From positions 1,178,001-1,242,000 of the forward strand of contig NZ_JAPPUX010000001.1 of assembly GCF_026712185.1 (NCBI RefSeq): DNA of 64,000 bases. Direction: 5' to 3'. The position numbers were made by a program, and so were the translations under genes. The notes under the pieces are model-generated. The model did no database searches. It was given only the letters and a program-made list of their open reading frames with translations, and was not told the DNA's origin. Origin of the DNA: Nocardioides pini. Lineage in GTDB: Bacteria > Actinomycetota > Actinomycetes > Propionibacteriales > Nocardioidaceae. This document shows positions 52,990-61,499 of this stretch, piece by piece (the first letter of the stretch is position 1; each line of letters starts with the position of its first letter).

Positions 52990-54207
52990 GTGTCCCCCGC
53001 CCAGCCCGACGGTGACGTCGCCCCCGAGGACGGACTGCTCCCCGACGAGGCGTGGGCGCAGTTCGGCAGCAAGCCCTTCGGTCTCTACGTCCACGTGCCG
53101 TTCTGCTCGGTGCGCTGCGGCTACTGCGACTTCAACACCTACACCGCGCAGGAGCTCGGCGACGAGGTCGGCGCCAGCCGGTCGTCGTACGCCGAGGCGG
53201 CGATCCGCGAGATCCGCTTCGCGCGCCACGTGCTCGGGCACCGGGACGTCCCGATCGAGACGATCTTCTTCGGCGGCGGCACCCCCACGCTCCTGAAGGC
53301 CGCCGACCTCGGGGCCATCGTGGCCAGCGCCGCGGCGGAGTTCGGACTCGTCGACGACGTGGAGATCACCACCGAGGCGAACCCCGACAGCGTCGCCGCC
53401 TGGGACCTCGAGGAGCTGCGCACGGCCGGTTTCAACCGGATCAGCTTCGGCATGCAGTCAGCCGTCGACCACGTGCTGCGCACCCTCGACCGCACCCACG
53501 ACCCGATGCGCGTGCCCGCGGTCGTCGACTGGGCCCGGCAGGCCGGGTTCGACGACGTCAGCCTCGACCTCATCTACGGCACGCCGGGGGAGTCGCTGGC
53601 CGACTGGGAGACCTCGGTCGACGTCGCCCTCGGCTGCCGCCCCGACCACATCTCGGCGTACTCCCTCATCGTGGAGGAGGGCACGGCGATGGGCCGCCAG
53701 GTCAGGCGCGGCGAGCTCCCGATGCCCGACGAGGACGACCTCGCCGACAAGTACCACCTCGTCGACGAGAAGCTCGCCGCCGCCGGGATGAGCTGGTACG
53801 AGGTGTCCAACTGGGCCACGTCGCCCGACCACTGGTGCCGCCACAACCTCCTCTACTGGACCGGTGGGCACTGGTGGGGCGTCGGCCCCGGCGCCCACTC
53901 CCACGTCGGCGGGGTGCGCTGGTGGAACGTCAAGCACCCGGCGGCGTACGCCCAGCGCCTCGCCACCGGGGTGTCACCGGCCCAGGCGCGCGAGGTCCTC
54001 GGCCACCACGACCAGCGCGTCGAGCGGATCCTCCTGGAGATCCGGCTCGTCGAGGGGCTGCCCGTCACCGCCCTCGAGGCCACCGGCCGCTCCCACGTCG
54101 CCCGCCTCGTCGCCGACGGCCTCGTCGAGCTCGCCGCCGAGCGCCTCGTGCTCACCCAGCGCGGGCGGCTCCTCGCCGACGCGATCGTCCGGGATCTCGT
54201 CGACTGA
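52990..54207 (+). CDS. hemW: HemW-type radical SAM protein (heme chaperone, formerly CPO-like)
   Basis: The 405-aa protein has the radical-SAM cluster motif in HVPFCSVRCGYCDFNTYTAQ (CxxxCxxC), then FFGGGTPTLLKAADLG, TTEANPDSV, RISFGMQSA, HDPMRVPAVVDWAR and DVSLDLIYGTPGESLADWET. The C-terminal HemN_C region has YEVSNWATSPDHWCRHNLLYW, where the EVSNW segment is typical of HemW. It binds heme and donates it to respiratory proteins in characterised relatives. GTG 52990 was chosen; an in-frame TTG four codons upstream is possible. Confidence 0.92.
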   Translation: MSPAQPDGDVAPEDGLLPDEAWAQFGSKPFGLYVHVPFCSVRCGYCDFNTYTAQELGDEVGASRSSYAEAAIREIRFARHVLGHRDVPIETIFFGGGTPTLLKAADLGAIVASAAAEFGLVDDVEITTEANPDSVAAWDLEELRTAGFNRISFGMQSAVDHVLRTLDRTHDPMRVPAVVDWARQAGFDDVSLDLIYGTPGESLADWETSVDVALGCRPDHISAYSLIVEEGTAMGRQVRRGELPMPDEDDLADKYHLVDEKLAAAGMSWYEVSNWATSPDHWCRHNLLYWTGGHWWGVGPGAHSHVGGVRWWNVKHPAAYAQRLATGVSPAQAREVLGHHDQRVERILLEIRLVEGLPVTALEATGRSHVARLVADGLVELAAERLVLTQRGRLLADAIVRDLVD

Positions 54208-54586
54208 GCTGGTTGGCGGTGTTGTCGGCGCTCGCTCCGCTCGCGCGTGCTCGGCGCCCTGAGAGACGTCGTCTTCCCTCCTCGCTCCCAAGCTGCCTCG
54301 CTGCGCTCGTCGCGCTTGCTCGCTCGTCAGTCCAGACGACGTCGGGCGCCGAGCGCGGTGGCTGAGGCAGCTGGGGCGATGAGGGTGCCGTGTGCCGGCG
54401 CGCCACTGATCGAACCGCGCAAGCAGGGCACCCAGGCGGTTCGGTCGACGGCCCGGTGGTCGTCGCGGCGCGCCCGGGAGTGCAGGAGGAGCGGCGAAGC
54501 CGGAGGAGCGGAGCGGGGGAGGGTGAAGCCGCGACGACGAACGAGCGGGTCACGAGCGCCGCGACATGCGAGCGAAGCGAGCCAAA
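54208..54586. other. 379-bp non-coding region rich in inverted repeats
   Basis: This is the only long gene-free stretch. It has no codon structure in any frame. It holds an imperfect long inverted repeat (54249-54274 with 54334-54354: an 11-bp and a 10-bp perfect segment, with a 5-base insert on the left). It also holds GTCGTCGCGGC/GCCGCGACGAC (54459-54469 and 54528-54538), and two interleaved pairs: GGGTGCC 54383-54389 with 54427-54433, and CGAACCGC 54411-54418 with 54436-54443. GAGCGnAGCGAGC-like tracts recur at both edges. It lies between convergent hemW and DUF3097 genes. Confidence 0.55.
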
Positions 54587-55432
54587 CTACCCAGTCGTGA
54601 AGTCGATGAGCTCCTCGACCCGGCCCAGGAGGGCGGGCTCGAGGTCGGCGTAGGAGCTCACCCGGCCGAGGATGTGCTTCCAGGCGCGGGCGATGTCGGC
54701 CTGGTCGCGGTGCGGCCAGCCGAGCTGCTGGCAGGTGCCGGTCTTCCAGTCGATGCCGCGCGGGACGGAGGGCCACTGCTTGATCCCGAGGCGCTCGGGC
54801 TTGACCGCCTGCCAGACGTCGATGAACGGGTGGCCCACGATCAGCACGTGCTTGCCCACGGGGGAGCGGGCGATGTTCTGGGCGATGCGTGACTCCTTGG
54901 ACCCGGCGACCAGGTGGTCGACGAGGACGCCGACGCGGCGCTGCGGCCCGGGCTTGAAGTCACGGAGGTGCTCGGCCAGGTCGTCCACGCCACCGAGGTA
55001 CTCGACGACGACCCCCTCGATGCGCAGGTCGTCGCCCCACACCTTCTCGACGAGCTCGGCGTCGTGGCGGCCCTCGACGAAGATCCGGCTGGCGCGCGCG
55101 ACGCGGGCGCGGGCGTTGGGCACGGCGACCGACCCGGAGGCCGTACGGGTGGGTGCGGCCGGGGCGCCCGCGCGGACCGGCCGGGTGAGGATCACCGGCC
55201 GGCCCTCGAGCAGGAAGCCGGGGCCGAGCGGGAAGGTGCGGCGCTTGCCGCGCCGGTCCTCGAGCGTCAGCGTGTCGATGTCGCGATCGACGGCGACGAC
55301 CTCGCCGCACCAGTCGGTGGTGACCTCCTCGACGACCATCCCGAGCTCGGTCGGCAACTCGGTGGCGCGACCGTTCCTGGGGGCACGCCAGTCGCCGGAG
55401 AGGACGTCGGTTCCGTAGCGATCCTGTGGCAC
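54587..55432 (-). CDS. DUF3097 protein
   Basis: The 281-aa protein starts MPQDRYGTDVLSGDW. It has a beta-rich N-terminal domain (VVAVDRDIDTLTLEDRRGKR, FPLGPGFLLEGRPVILTRPV) and a second domain that looks TOPRIM-like or nucleotide-binding: RIFVEGRHDAELVEKVWGDD, VVVEYLGGVDDLAEHL, RRVGVLVDHLVAGSKESRIA and VLIVGHPFIDVWQAVKPERL. The Glu after FVEG and the Asp pair LVDH are consistent with a TOPRIM metal site; that is inference. DUF3097 is conserved in actinobacteria without a known role. Confidence 0.85.
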   Translation of the reverse strand: MPQDRYGTDVLSGDWRAPRNGRATELPTELGMVVEEVTTDWCGEVVAVDRDIDTLTLEDRRGKRRTFPLGPGFLLEGRPVILTRPVRAGAPAAPTRTASGSVAVPNARARVARASRIFVEGRHDAELVEKVWGDDLRIEGVVVEYLGGVDDLAEHLRDFKPGPQRRVGVLVDHLVAGSKESRIAQNIARSPVGKHVLIVGHPFIDVWQAVKPERLGIKQWPSVPRGIDWKTGTCQQLGWPHRDQADIARAWKHILGRVSSYADLEPALLGRVEELIDFTTG

Positions 55433-55532
55433 CGGTCCACGTTAGGCGCCGAGGGGCCCGTGGGCGGGGTGGCACGCCGTGCGGCGCGGATCACACCCGT
55501 ACGACGGACCTGCCGGAGCGCCGGAGCGGAGC

Positions 55533-55931
55533 TCAGCCCCCGGCGATCCCGCCGCCCTCGGCGCCGTCGCCGCTGTTCGCGTCGGAGCCCTCCGAGTCCC
55601 CGTCGGAGTCCCCGTCGGAGTCCCCCGACTGGCTGGGCGCCTGGCTCGCGCCGTCGTCGTTGCCCAGGTCCTCCTGGGTGGCGTCCATCTCGAGCTCCTC
55701 GCGGCTCTTGGTGTTCTCGTCGTCGGGGTCGAGGGGCTCGGCCAGCGGGTTGTCCTCACCGGGCTGCAGGTCCTCGGGCAGCTGGTCGTCGGAGATGCCG
55801 CCCAGGGTGGCGTCGTCGGGCGAGGTGGTCTTGCCGGAGTGGTCGGAGTCGGCAGGGCTGGTGCCGCTGCCCGCCTTGGGCGTGTCGGTCGACTCCGTGT
55901 TGTCGGTCTGGGACTCGCGGTTCTCGGTCAT
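55533..55931 (-). CDS. Acidic, Ser/Asp-rich disordered protein
   Basis: The 132-aa product is almost entirely low complexity: MTENRESQTDNTESTDTPKA, then DDQLPEDLQPGEDNPLAEPL, EELEMDATQEDLGNDDG and a tail with three SDGD-type repeats encoded by near-identical 12-bp units. It has no signal peptide, Cys or hydrophobic core. The segment GGISDDQLPEDLQPGEDNPL is the most protein-like part and probably a short conserved motif. It could be a highly charged stress or scaffold protein. I do not recognise the family. Confidence 0.6.
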   Translation of the reverse strand: MTENRESQTDNTESTDTPKAGSGTSPADSDHSGKTTSPDDATLGGISDDQLPEDLQPGEDNPLAEPLDPDDENTKSREELEMDATQEDLGNDDGASQAPSQSGDSDGDSDGDSEGSDANSGDGAEGGGIAGG

Positions 55932-55994
55932 GCACCAGTCCTACTGGGCCGGGTCACGCGAGACCAGCCCCCGGAGGGTGTGCGGGCCGGACGG

Positions 55995-56858
55995 CTAGAT
56001 CAGGGGGAGCCGCTTCTGGCTGCGGGGCAGGTGCTCGTAACCCAGCCGCACCGCGCTCGCGAGGCGCTCGCGCTCCCACGGCCACTCGCCGGCGGCGAGG
56101 GCCTCGGACTGCGGCACGCCGCGCGTGGCGAGGTCGCGGATCGTCTCGGCGATGACGCCGAGCTCGGCGCGCTGGTCCTGCACGAACGCCTTGTCCACGA
56201 CCTTGCCGTGCCCCGGCACGACGACGGTCGCGTCGGTCATGAGGCCGATGACGAGGTCGAGCGTCATCGGCCACTCCAGCGGCCACGAGTCGTCGCCGAT
56301 GAAGGGCGGGTCGGACTCCTCGACCAGGTCGCCCCCCAGCAGCACGTCGGCGTCCGGCACGCGGACGACGAGGTCGCCGGCGGTGTGCCCGCGCCCGGGG
56401 TGGATCAGCTCCACCGCCCGGTCGCCCAGGTCGAGCTGGAGCACCGACGAGAAGGTGCGGGTGGGCAGGCGGAGGGTGGTCGCGAGGATCTCGTCGCGGC
56501 GCGGGTGGTCGGTGTCCTGCTCGTAGTGCTCGAACGTGTGCGCCGAGGAGACCTCCATGTGCTCGGCGGCCCAGTCCGTCGCGTGGATCGGCAGGTCGCC
56601 GAACTGCTCGACCATGGTCGCGTTGCCGAAGTGGTGGTCCCAGTGCTCGTGGGTGTTGACCAACCCGGTCAGCGGGCCCGCGCCCAGGCGGCGTACGTCG
56701 TCGGCGACCACGCGGGCCTGCGCGGCGGACCCGTGCGTGTCGACCATGAGCAGGCCGTCCGCTCCGCCGACGAGCGTGATGTTGACGTGCATCCAGTCGT
56801 AGTGCGCGACCCAGACGCGTGGGGCGACCTCGGTGAACCGAGGGGTGTCGTCGGGCAT
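55995..56858 (-). CDS. MBL-fold metallohydrolase
   Basis: The 287-aa metallo-beta-lactamase-fold protein has the metal motif [17 protein letters not shown] (HxHxDH-like: HEHWDH), then [20 protein letters not shown] and a [12 protein letters not shown] metal ligand. [11 protein letters not shown] carries the final His. The C-terminal domain is helical. It resembles quinoprotein-relay/SoxH-like hydrolases with unknown substrates. The start at 56858 is leaderless (TAGGCT 7 bases upstream) and divergent from hrcA. Confidence 0.85.
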   Translation of the reverse strand: MPDDTPRFTEVAPRVWVAHYDWMHVNITLVGGADGLLMVDTHGSAAQARVVADDVRRLGAGPLTGLVNTHEHWDHHFGNATMVEQFGDLPIHATDWAAEHMEVSSAHTFEHYEQDTDHPRRDEILATTLRLPTRTFSSVLQLDLGDRAVELIHPGRGHTAGDLVVRVPDADVLLGGDLVEESDPPFIGDDSWPLEWPMTLDLVIGLMTDATVVVPGHGKVVDKAFVQDQRAELGVIAETIRDLATRGVPQSEALAAGEWPWERERLASAVRLGYEHLPRSQKRLPLI

Positions 56859-56887
56859 GCCCGCGAGCCTACGGACTGCTAGTAGTC

Positions 56888-56914
56888 TTGGCACTCCGGG
56901 TGAACGAGTGCCAG
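56888..56914 (+). promoter_or_regulatory. CIRCE element (HrcA operator)
   Basis: TTGGCACTC-N9-GAGTGCCAG matches the CIRCE consensus TTAGCACTC-N9-GAGTGCTAA, with arms that pair in eight of nine positions. It begins at the last base of a -10 TAGTCT (56883-56888), so it covers the hrcA start site. The element makes hrcA-dnaJ heat inducible and autoregulated. Confidence 0.9.
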
Positions 56915-56940
56915 ACCGCGACGTGCAGAGGAGAGGCTCG

Positions 56941-57963
56941 ATGGTCGACGACCGCAAGCTCGACGTGCTCCGCGCGATCGTGGAGGACTACGTCGCCACG
57001 GAGGAGCCGGTCGGCTCCAAGGCGCTCGTCGAGCGGCACGGCCTCGGCGTCTCGCCCGCGACCGTCCGCAACGACATGGCGGCGCTCGAGGACGAGGGCT
57101 ACATCCACCAGCCCCACACCAGCGCCGGCCGCGTCCCCACCGACAAGGGCTACCGGCTCTTCGTCGACAAGCTCGCCACGCTCAAGCCCATGAGCGCGGC
57201 GGAGCGCCGGGCGATCGCGACGCTGCTCGACGGGGCGGTGGACCTCGACGACGTGGTGCAGCGCTCGGTCCGGCTGCTCAGCCAGCTCACGCGCCAGGTC
57301 GCGATCGTGCAGTACCCGACGCTCTCGCGGTCGACCGTGCGCCACATCGAGCTGGTGTCGCTCACGCCGACCCGGGTGATGGTGATCCTCATCCTCAGCA
57401 CGGGCCGGGTCGAGCAGCGGCTCGTCGAGCTCGACGCCCCGGTCGTCGACAGCGACCTGGCCGAGCTGCGGGTCGCGGTCAACCAGGCCAGCGCGGGCGT
57501 GCAGATCGCGGCCGCCGCCGCGGCGCTCGGCGACCTGCCCGACGGCGTACGCCCCGAGCAGGCCGACTCGGCCCGCGCGATCGTGGGCGTGCTCACCGAG
57601 GCGATGTCGGACCACCGCAGCGACGAGCGCATCGCGGTCGGCGGCACCGCCAACCTCGCCCGCTACGGCGACTTCGAGACCGCCGTCCGCCCGTTGCTCG
57701 AGGCGCTGGAGGAGCACGTCGTGCTGCTCAAGCTGCTCGGGGAGTCGGGGACCGATGCGCTGACGGTGCGCATCGGACACGAAGGCCCCTACTCCGAGCT
57801 CGCGGCCACGAGCGTCGTGGCCACCGGCTACGGCCCGCAGGAGTTCCACCTCGGCTCCCTCGGCGTCGTCGGCCCCACCCGCATGGACTACCCCGGATCC
57901 ATGGCAGCCGTGCGCGCGGTCGCGCGCTACGTCTCCCGGATCCTCGATGAAGGAAACCAGTGA
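56941..57963 (+). CDS. hrcA: Heat-inducible transcription repressor HrcA
   Basis: The 340-aa repressor has an N-terminal winged helix ([60 protein letters not shown]). The HrcA domain follows, with [20 protein letters not shown] and [20 protein letters not shown]-type C-terminal sequence (here [26 protein letters not shown]). GAGGAGAGG precedes the ATG. The CIRCE element is 27 bp upstream. The dnaJ gene overlaps its stop by 4 bp. Confidence 0.96.
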   Translation: MVDDRKLDVLRAIVEDYVATEEPVGSKALVERHGLGVSPATVRNDMAALEDEGYIHQPHTSAGRVPTDKGYRLFVDKLATLKPMSAAERRAIATLLDGAVDLDDVVQRSVRLLSQLTRQVAIVQYPTLSRSTVRHIELVSLTPTRVMVILILSTGRVEQRLVELDAPVVDSDLAELRVAVNQASAGVQIAAAAAALGDLPDGVRPEQADSARAIVGVLTEAMSDHRSDERIAVGGTANLARYGDFETAVRPLLEALEEHVVLLKLLGESGTDALTVRIGHEGPYSELAATSVVATGYGPQEFHLGSLGVVGPTRMDYPGSMAAVRAVARYVSRILDEGNQ

Positions 57964-59129
57964 CCCAGGACCCCTACGAGATCCTCGGCGTCTCGCGTGA
58001 GGCGAGCGCCGACGACATCAAGAAGGCCTACCGCAAGCTCGCGCGGCAGCTCCACCCCGACGTCAATCCCGACCCCGACACGCAGGAGCGGTTCAAGGAC
58101 GTCTCCCGTGCCTACGAGGTGCTGAGCGACCCCGGCAAGCGGGCGGCGTACGACCGCGGCGGCGACGCCTTCAGCCAGGGCTTCGGCGGTGCCGGCCAGG
58201 GCTTCAGCTTCACCGACATCATGGACGCCTTCTTCGGCGGCGGTGCCGCCGGCGGCGCGCAGACCCGCGGTCCGCGCTCCCGCGCGCGCCGCGGCCAGGA
58301 CGCGCTGATCCGGCTCGACGTCGAGCTCGCCGAGGCGGCCTTCGGCGTGACGCGCGACCTCAAGGTCGACACCGCCCTGCGCTGCGAGGCCTGCGAGGGC
58401 CAGGGCACCGCCCCCGGCACCAAGCCGATCACCTGCGAGACCTGCCACGGCCAGGGCGAGGTCGCCGTGGTCCAGCGCTCCTTCCTCGGCGAGATCCGCA
58501 CCCTGCGTCCCTGCGCGGCGTGCCGGGGCTACGGCTCGATCATCCCGGACCCCTGCCGCGAGTGCTCGGGCGACGGCCGGGTGCGCTCGCGCCGGACCCT
58601 GACGGTCAAGATCCCCGCCGGCGTCGACCACGGCACCCGCGTCCAGCTGACCGGTCAGGGCGAGGTCGGTCCGGGCGGCGGACCGGCGGGTGACCTCTAC
58701 GTCGAGATCCACGTCGACCCGCACCCCACGTTCACCCGCCACGGCAACGACCTCCACACCACGATCTCGCTGCCGATGACGGCGGCCGCCCTCGGCACCC
58801 AGCTCACGCTGCCGCTGCTCGAGGCCGACCTGCCCGCCTCGGCCGAGGAGTCGTCGGAGACGACGACGACCTACGACCTCGACATCCGCCCCGGCACGCA
58901 GTCGGGCAGCGAGCAGGTGATCCGCGGCTTCGGCGTGCCCAGCCTCCGCGGCGGTCGTGGCGACCTCGTCGTCAGCATCGCGGTGGAGACGCCCACCCGC
59001 CTCGACCCGCGCCAGGAGGAGCTGCTGCGCGAGCTCGCGGCGATTCGTGGCGAGGAGCAGCCCGACGGCAAGAACGAGGCGCCGCACAAGTCGATGTTCG
59101 GTCGGCTCCGCGACGCGTTCCAGGGCTGA
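57960..59129 (+). CDS. dnaJ: Chaperone DnaJ
   Basis: The 389-aa co-chaperone stimulates DnaK. The J-domain at residues 1-68 has [10 protein letters not shown] (HPD). A short Gly/Phe-rich linker ([11 protein letters not shown]) follows. The zinc region has four CxxCxGxG repeats ([32 protein letters not shown]) starting near residue 142. The C-terminal substrate domains include [20 protein letters not shown]. The start is GTG inside the hrcA stop, which is the usual second actinobacterial DnaJ arrangement. Confidence 0.96.
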   Translation: MTQDPYEILGVSREASADDIKKAYRKLARQLHPDVNPDPDTQERFKDVSRAYEVLSDPGKRAAYDRGGDAFSQGFGGAGQGFSFTDIMDAFFGGGAAGGAQTRGPRSRARRGQDALIRLDVELAEAAFGVTRDLKVDTALRCEACEGQGTAPGTKPITCETCHGQGEVAVVQRSFLGEIRTLRPCAACRGYGSIIPDPCRECSGDGRVRSRRTLTVKIPAGVDHGTRVQLTGQGEVGPGGGPAGDLYVEIHVDPHPTFTRHGNDLHTTISLPMTAAALGTQLTLPLLEADLPASAEESSETTTTYDLDIRPGTQSGSEQVIRGFGVPSLRGGRGDLVVSIAVETPTRLDPRQEELLRELAAIRGEEQPDGKNEAPHKSMFGRLRDAFQG

Positions 59130-59134
59130 GCCGG

Positions 59135-59875
59135 GTGACGCTCCCGGTCCACCTCGTCGAGTCCCTGGACGGAGCAGCGCCCGGCACGCTGGTCGAGGTG
59201 ACCGGCGACGAGGCGCACCACGCGGTCGCCGTACGACGCCTCCGCGAGGGCGAGCAGGTCGTCCTCACCGACGGCCGGGGCACCTCGGCCACCGGGTCGG
59301 TCGCCTCGACGGGCAAGCGCGTCTTCTCCGTCACCGTCGGGTCCGTCTCGCAGGACCCCCGCCCCGAGCCGGCGATCACCGTGGTGCAGGCGCTGCCGAA
59401 GGGCGATCGCGGGGAGCTCGCGGTCGAGGTGCTCACGGAGGTCGGGGTCGACCGCATCGTGCCGTGGGCGGCGTCCCGCTCGGTCGCGGTCTGGAAGGGC
59501 GAGCGCGCCACGAAGTCCCATGCGAAGTGGCAGTCCACCGCCCGCGAGGCGGCCAAGCAGTCGCGCCGCTCCTGGCTGCCGAGCGTCGCCCCGCTCGCCT
59601 CCACCGCCGACCTCGCGGCCGTCGTCGCAAAGGCCGACCTCGCGGTGGTGCTGCACGAGGACGCCACCCTGCCGCTGGGCGCGCTCGAGGTTCCCGAGGC
59701 GGGCCGGGTGGTGATCGTCGTGGGGCCCGAGGGCGGCATCAGCCCCGACGAGCTCGAGCAGCTGGGCGCTGCCGGCGCCCACGCCGTACGCCTCGGGGCC
59801 GAGGTGCTGCGCACCTCCACCGCCGGCGTCGTCGCCGTGGCCGCGGTGCTGGCCCGCACCAGCCGCTGGGCCTGA
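59135..59875 (+). CDS. rsmE: 16S rRNA m3U1498 methyltransferase
   Basis: The 246-aa SPOUT methyltransferase modifies U1498 of 16S rRNA with SAM. Landmarks are the N-terminal PUA-like region (VTGDEAHHAVAVRRLREGEQ), VVQALPKGDRGELAVEVLTE, GVDRIVPWAASRSVAVW, KWQSTAREAAKQSRRSWLP and the knot VVIVVGPEGGISPDELEQL with VRLGAEVLRTSTAG. It starts at GTG 59135, 5 bp after the dnaJ stop. The order dnaJ-rsmE is conserved. Confidence 0.95.
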   Translation: MTLPVHLVESLDGAAPGTLVEVTGDEAHHAVAVRRLREGEQVVLTDGRGTSATGSVASTGKRVFSVTVGSVSQDPRPEPAITVVQALPKGDRGELAVEVLTEVGVDRIVPWAASRSVAVWKGERATKSHAKWQSTAREAAKQSRRSWLPSVAPLASTADLAAVVAKADLAVVLHEDATLPLGALEVPEAGRVVIVVGPEGGISPDELEQLGAAGAHAVRLGAEVLRTSTAGVVAVAAVLARTSRWA

Positions 59876-59886
59876 CGCGCGCGTCG

Positions 59887-60891
59887 CTAGTCGACGATCG
59901 TGATCCGGCGGGTGTCGGTCTCGGTGGTGCCGTCGGCGCTGCGCACGGCCGCGACCACGACGTACTCGCCGGGGTCGACTCCAGCCAGCCCGAAGCCCGC
60001 CGGCCCGAAGGTCGTGTGGCGGTCTGGCCGGAGCACGCCCTTGATCGTGCCGTCACCCGCGCTGTCCGTGCCGTCCACCCGGTCGATCGTGATGCGCAGG
60101 CGGTTGTTCGAGGTGATGCCCTGGCCGCTGACGTACAGGACCTTCTCGTCCTTGTCGACGACCTGGCCCTCGAACGGCTCGGACAGCGACACCGGCGCGA
60201 GCACGTCGCGGTCGGGCGATCCCGTCAGGGGCGCCGTCGTCGGCACGCCGAGGATCGTGTCGGTCACCTGCTGCTCGATCTGTACGTCGACGGGCACCTT
60301 GCCGCGGCCGCTGACGGACTGGGCGGTCCGGACGAGCTGCTCGAGCGCGAGGCGGGCATCCTCCTCGCTCAGGCCAGCAGGACGCTTCACCGGGGCGCCC
60401 TCGAGGGTGACCGTGATCCCGTCAGGTCTGTCCGACCACTGGCGGAGGACCACGCCCTCGGGCCAGGGGGAGCGGTAGTCGGGGTCGAGCGCGTCGCCCC
60501 CGAGGGCAGCATGGATGGCGAGGAGCACTCGCGAGTCCGCGTCGATCTCAGGCCGGAGCTCGCTGAAGAGCCGCGGTCCCGATGCGGTGTCGCCCACGAA
60601 GTAGACGGCCACCGGGTCGGTCTTCGTACCTCCGTCGGTCGCGGTCGTGCCCGCGGTCGACGCCGGTCCCACGGGGTCAGGCTCCCTCGTCTGCGGCGCC
60701 CCGCCGGTCGTCACGGCGAGGGCCGTGACCACCGACGCGGCCACGAGCCCGGCACCGCCGGCCACCCACCACCCGCGACGGGTACGTCGACCGGCAGGCG
60801 CAGTGGCTGCGCGGATGGCGTCGAGCCGGTCAGCCGGCTCCATGTCGTCGGCGACCTCGTGGAGCAGGTCACGGATCAGCTGGTCGTTCAC
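59887..60891 (-). CDS. Membrane-anchored GerMN-domain protein, candidate anti-sigma factor
   Basis: The 334-aa protein has a short cytosolic N-terminus (VNDQLIRDLLHEVADDMEPA, RLDAIRAATAP) and one TM helix at about 46-66 (GWWVAGGAGLVAASVVTALA). Outside the membrane a GerMN-like domain follows (VAVYFVGDTASGPRLFSELR, LDPDYRSPWPEGVVLRQW, ARLALEQLVRTAQSV), and then a beta-sandwich-like C-terminal domain. Its start overlaps the sigma-factor stop by 4 bp (GTGA). This is the position and topology of an anti-sigma factor, although the cytosolic part is shorter than usual and shows no zinc motif. The outer domain is a paralogue of the lipoprotein two genes upstream. Confidence 0.72.
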   Translation of the reverse strand: MNDQLIRDLLHEVADDMEPADRLDAIRAATAPAGRRTRRGWWVAGGAGLVAASVVTALAVTTGGAPQTREPDPVGPASTAGTTATDGGTKTDPVAVYFVGDTASGPRLFSELRPEIDADSRVLLAIHAALGGDALDPDYRSPWPEGVVLRQWSDRPDGITVTLEGAPVKRPAGLSEEDARLALEQLVRTAQSVSGRGKVPVDVQIEQQVTDTILGVPTTAPLTGSPDRDVLAPVSLSEPFEGQVVDKDEKVLYVSGQGITSNNRLRITIDRVDGTDSAGDGTIKGVLRPDRHTTFGPAGFGLAGVDPGEYVVVAAVRSADGTTETDTRRITIVD

Positions 60892-61499
60892 GAGAGGTCC
60901 TCCCACCAGTCGCCGAGCAGCCCGCGCAGGGCCGCGCTTCCGCGGAACGCGTGTGACTTCACGGCGCCGCGCGAGACGCCGATGGCCTCCGCGATCTGGG
61001 CCTCCGACCAGTCCAGGTAGTAGCGCAGGACGAGCACCTCGCGCTGGCGCTCGGTGAGCTGCAACAGCGCGTCGCGGACGGCGTCACGCCGGGCGGCGCC
61101 CACGCTCGGTCCGTCGACGGTCCCCTCGCCCGGCGCCGTGGCGCGCACGTGGCGCTCGACGACGGCGCGATGGCGCAACGCCGACCGGGAGCGGTTCACG
61201 ACGGCCCGGCGCAGGTAGGCGAGCGCCTTCTCGGGGTCACGGAGCCGCGACCACTTGCCGTGCATCGCGACGAACGCGTCCTGGACGACGTCCTCCGCCG
61301 CCTGCTGGTCGTGGACGAGCAGGGCTGCCAGCCGGACGAGCTGCCGCCAGTGGGCGGCGTACAGCTGCTCGACCGCGACGCCTGCGTCCGCGCCGACGAG
61401 GCTCAGGTGGTCGGGCACCGGAGTCCCCTCTCGGAGGGGCCTGGTCTGGGTGGTCACGCAGGGGAGACGCGCCGGCTCGCGATCTGGTTGACGACTCAC
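60888..61499 (-). CDS. SigE-family RNA polymerase sigma factor
   Basis: The 203-aa ECF-type sigma factor has region 2 (YAAHWRQLVRLAALLVHDQQ, AAEDVVQDAFVAMHGKW) and region 4 (ALLQLTERQREVLVLRYYLD, WSEAQIAEAIGVSRGAVKSH). It belongs to the SigE family common in actinobacteria. GTG 61499 overlaps the upstream lipoprotein stop by 4 bp, which fixes the start by coupling; an in-frame GTG at 61457 is an alternative. Both neighbours are GerMN proteins. A GGAAAC-N18-TACCGT element in front of the operon could be its own promoter. Confidence 0.88.
   Translation of the reverse strand: MSRQPDREPARLPCVTTQTRPLREGTPVPDHLSLVGADAGVAVEQLYAAHWRQLVRLAALLVHDQQAAEDVVQDAFVAMHGKWSRLRDPEKALAYLRRAVVNRSRSALRHRAVVERHVRATAPGEGTVDGPSVGAARRDAVRDALLQLTERQREVLVLRYYLDWSEAQIAEAIGVSRGAVKSHAFRGSAALRGLLGDWWEDLS

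Noticed and set aside
54247-54653. Short open frames in the 54.2-54.6 kb gap
   Set aside because: They are Arg/Ser/Ala-rich on both strands, lack ribosome binding sites and follow the repeat structure of the region rather than codon structure.
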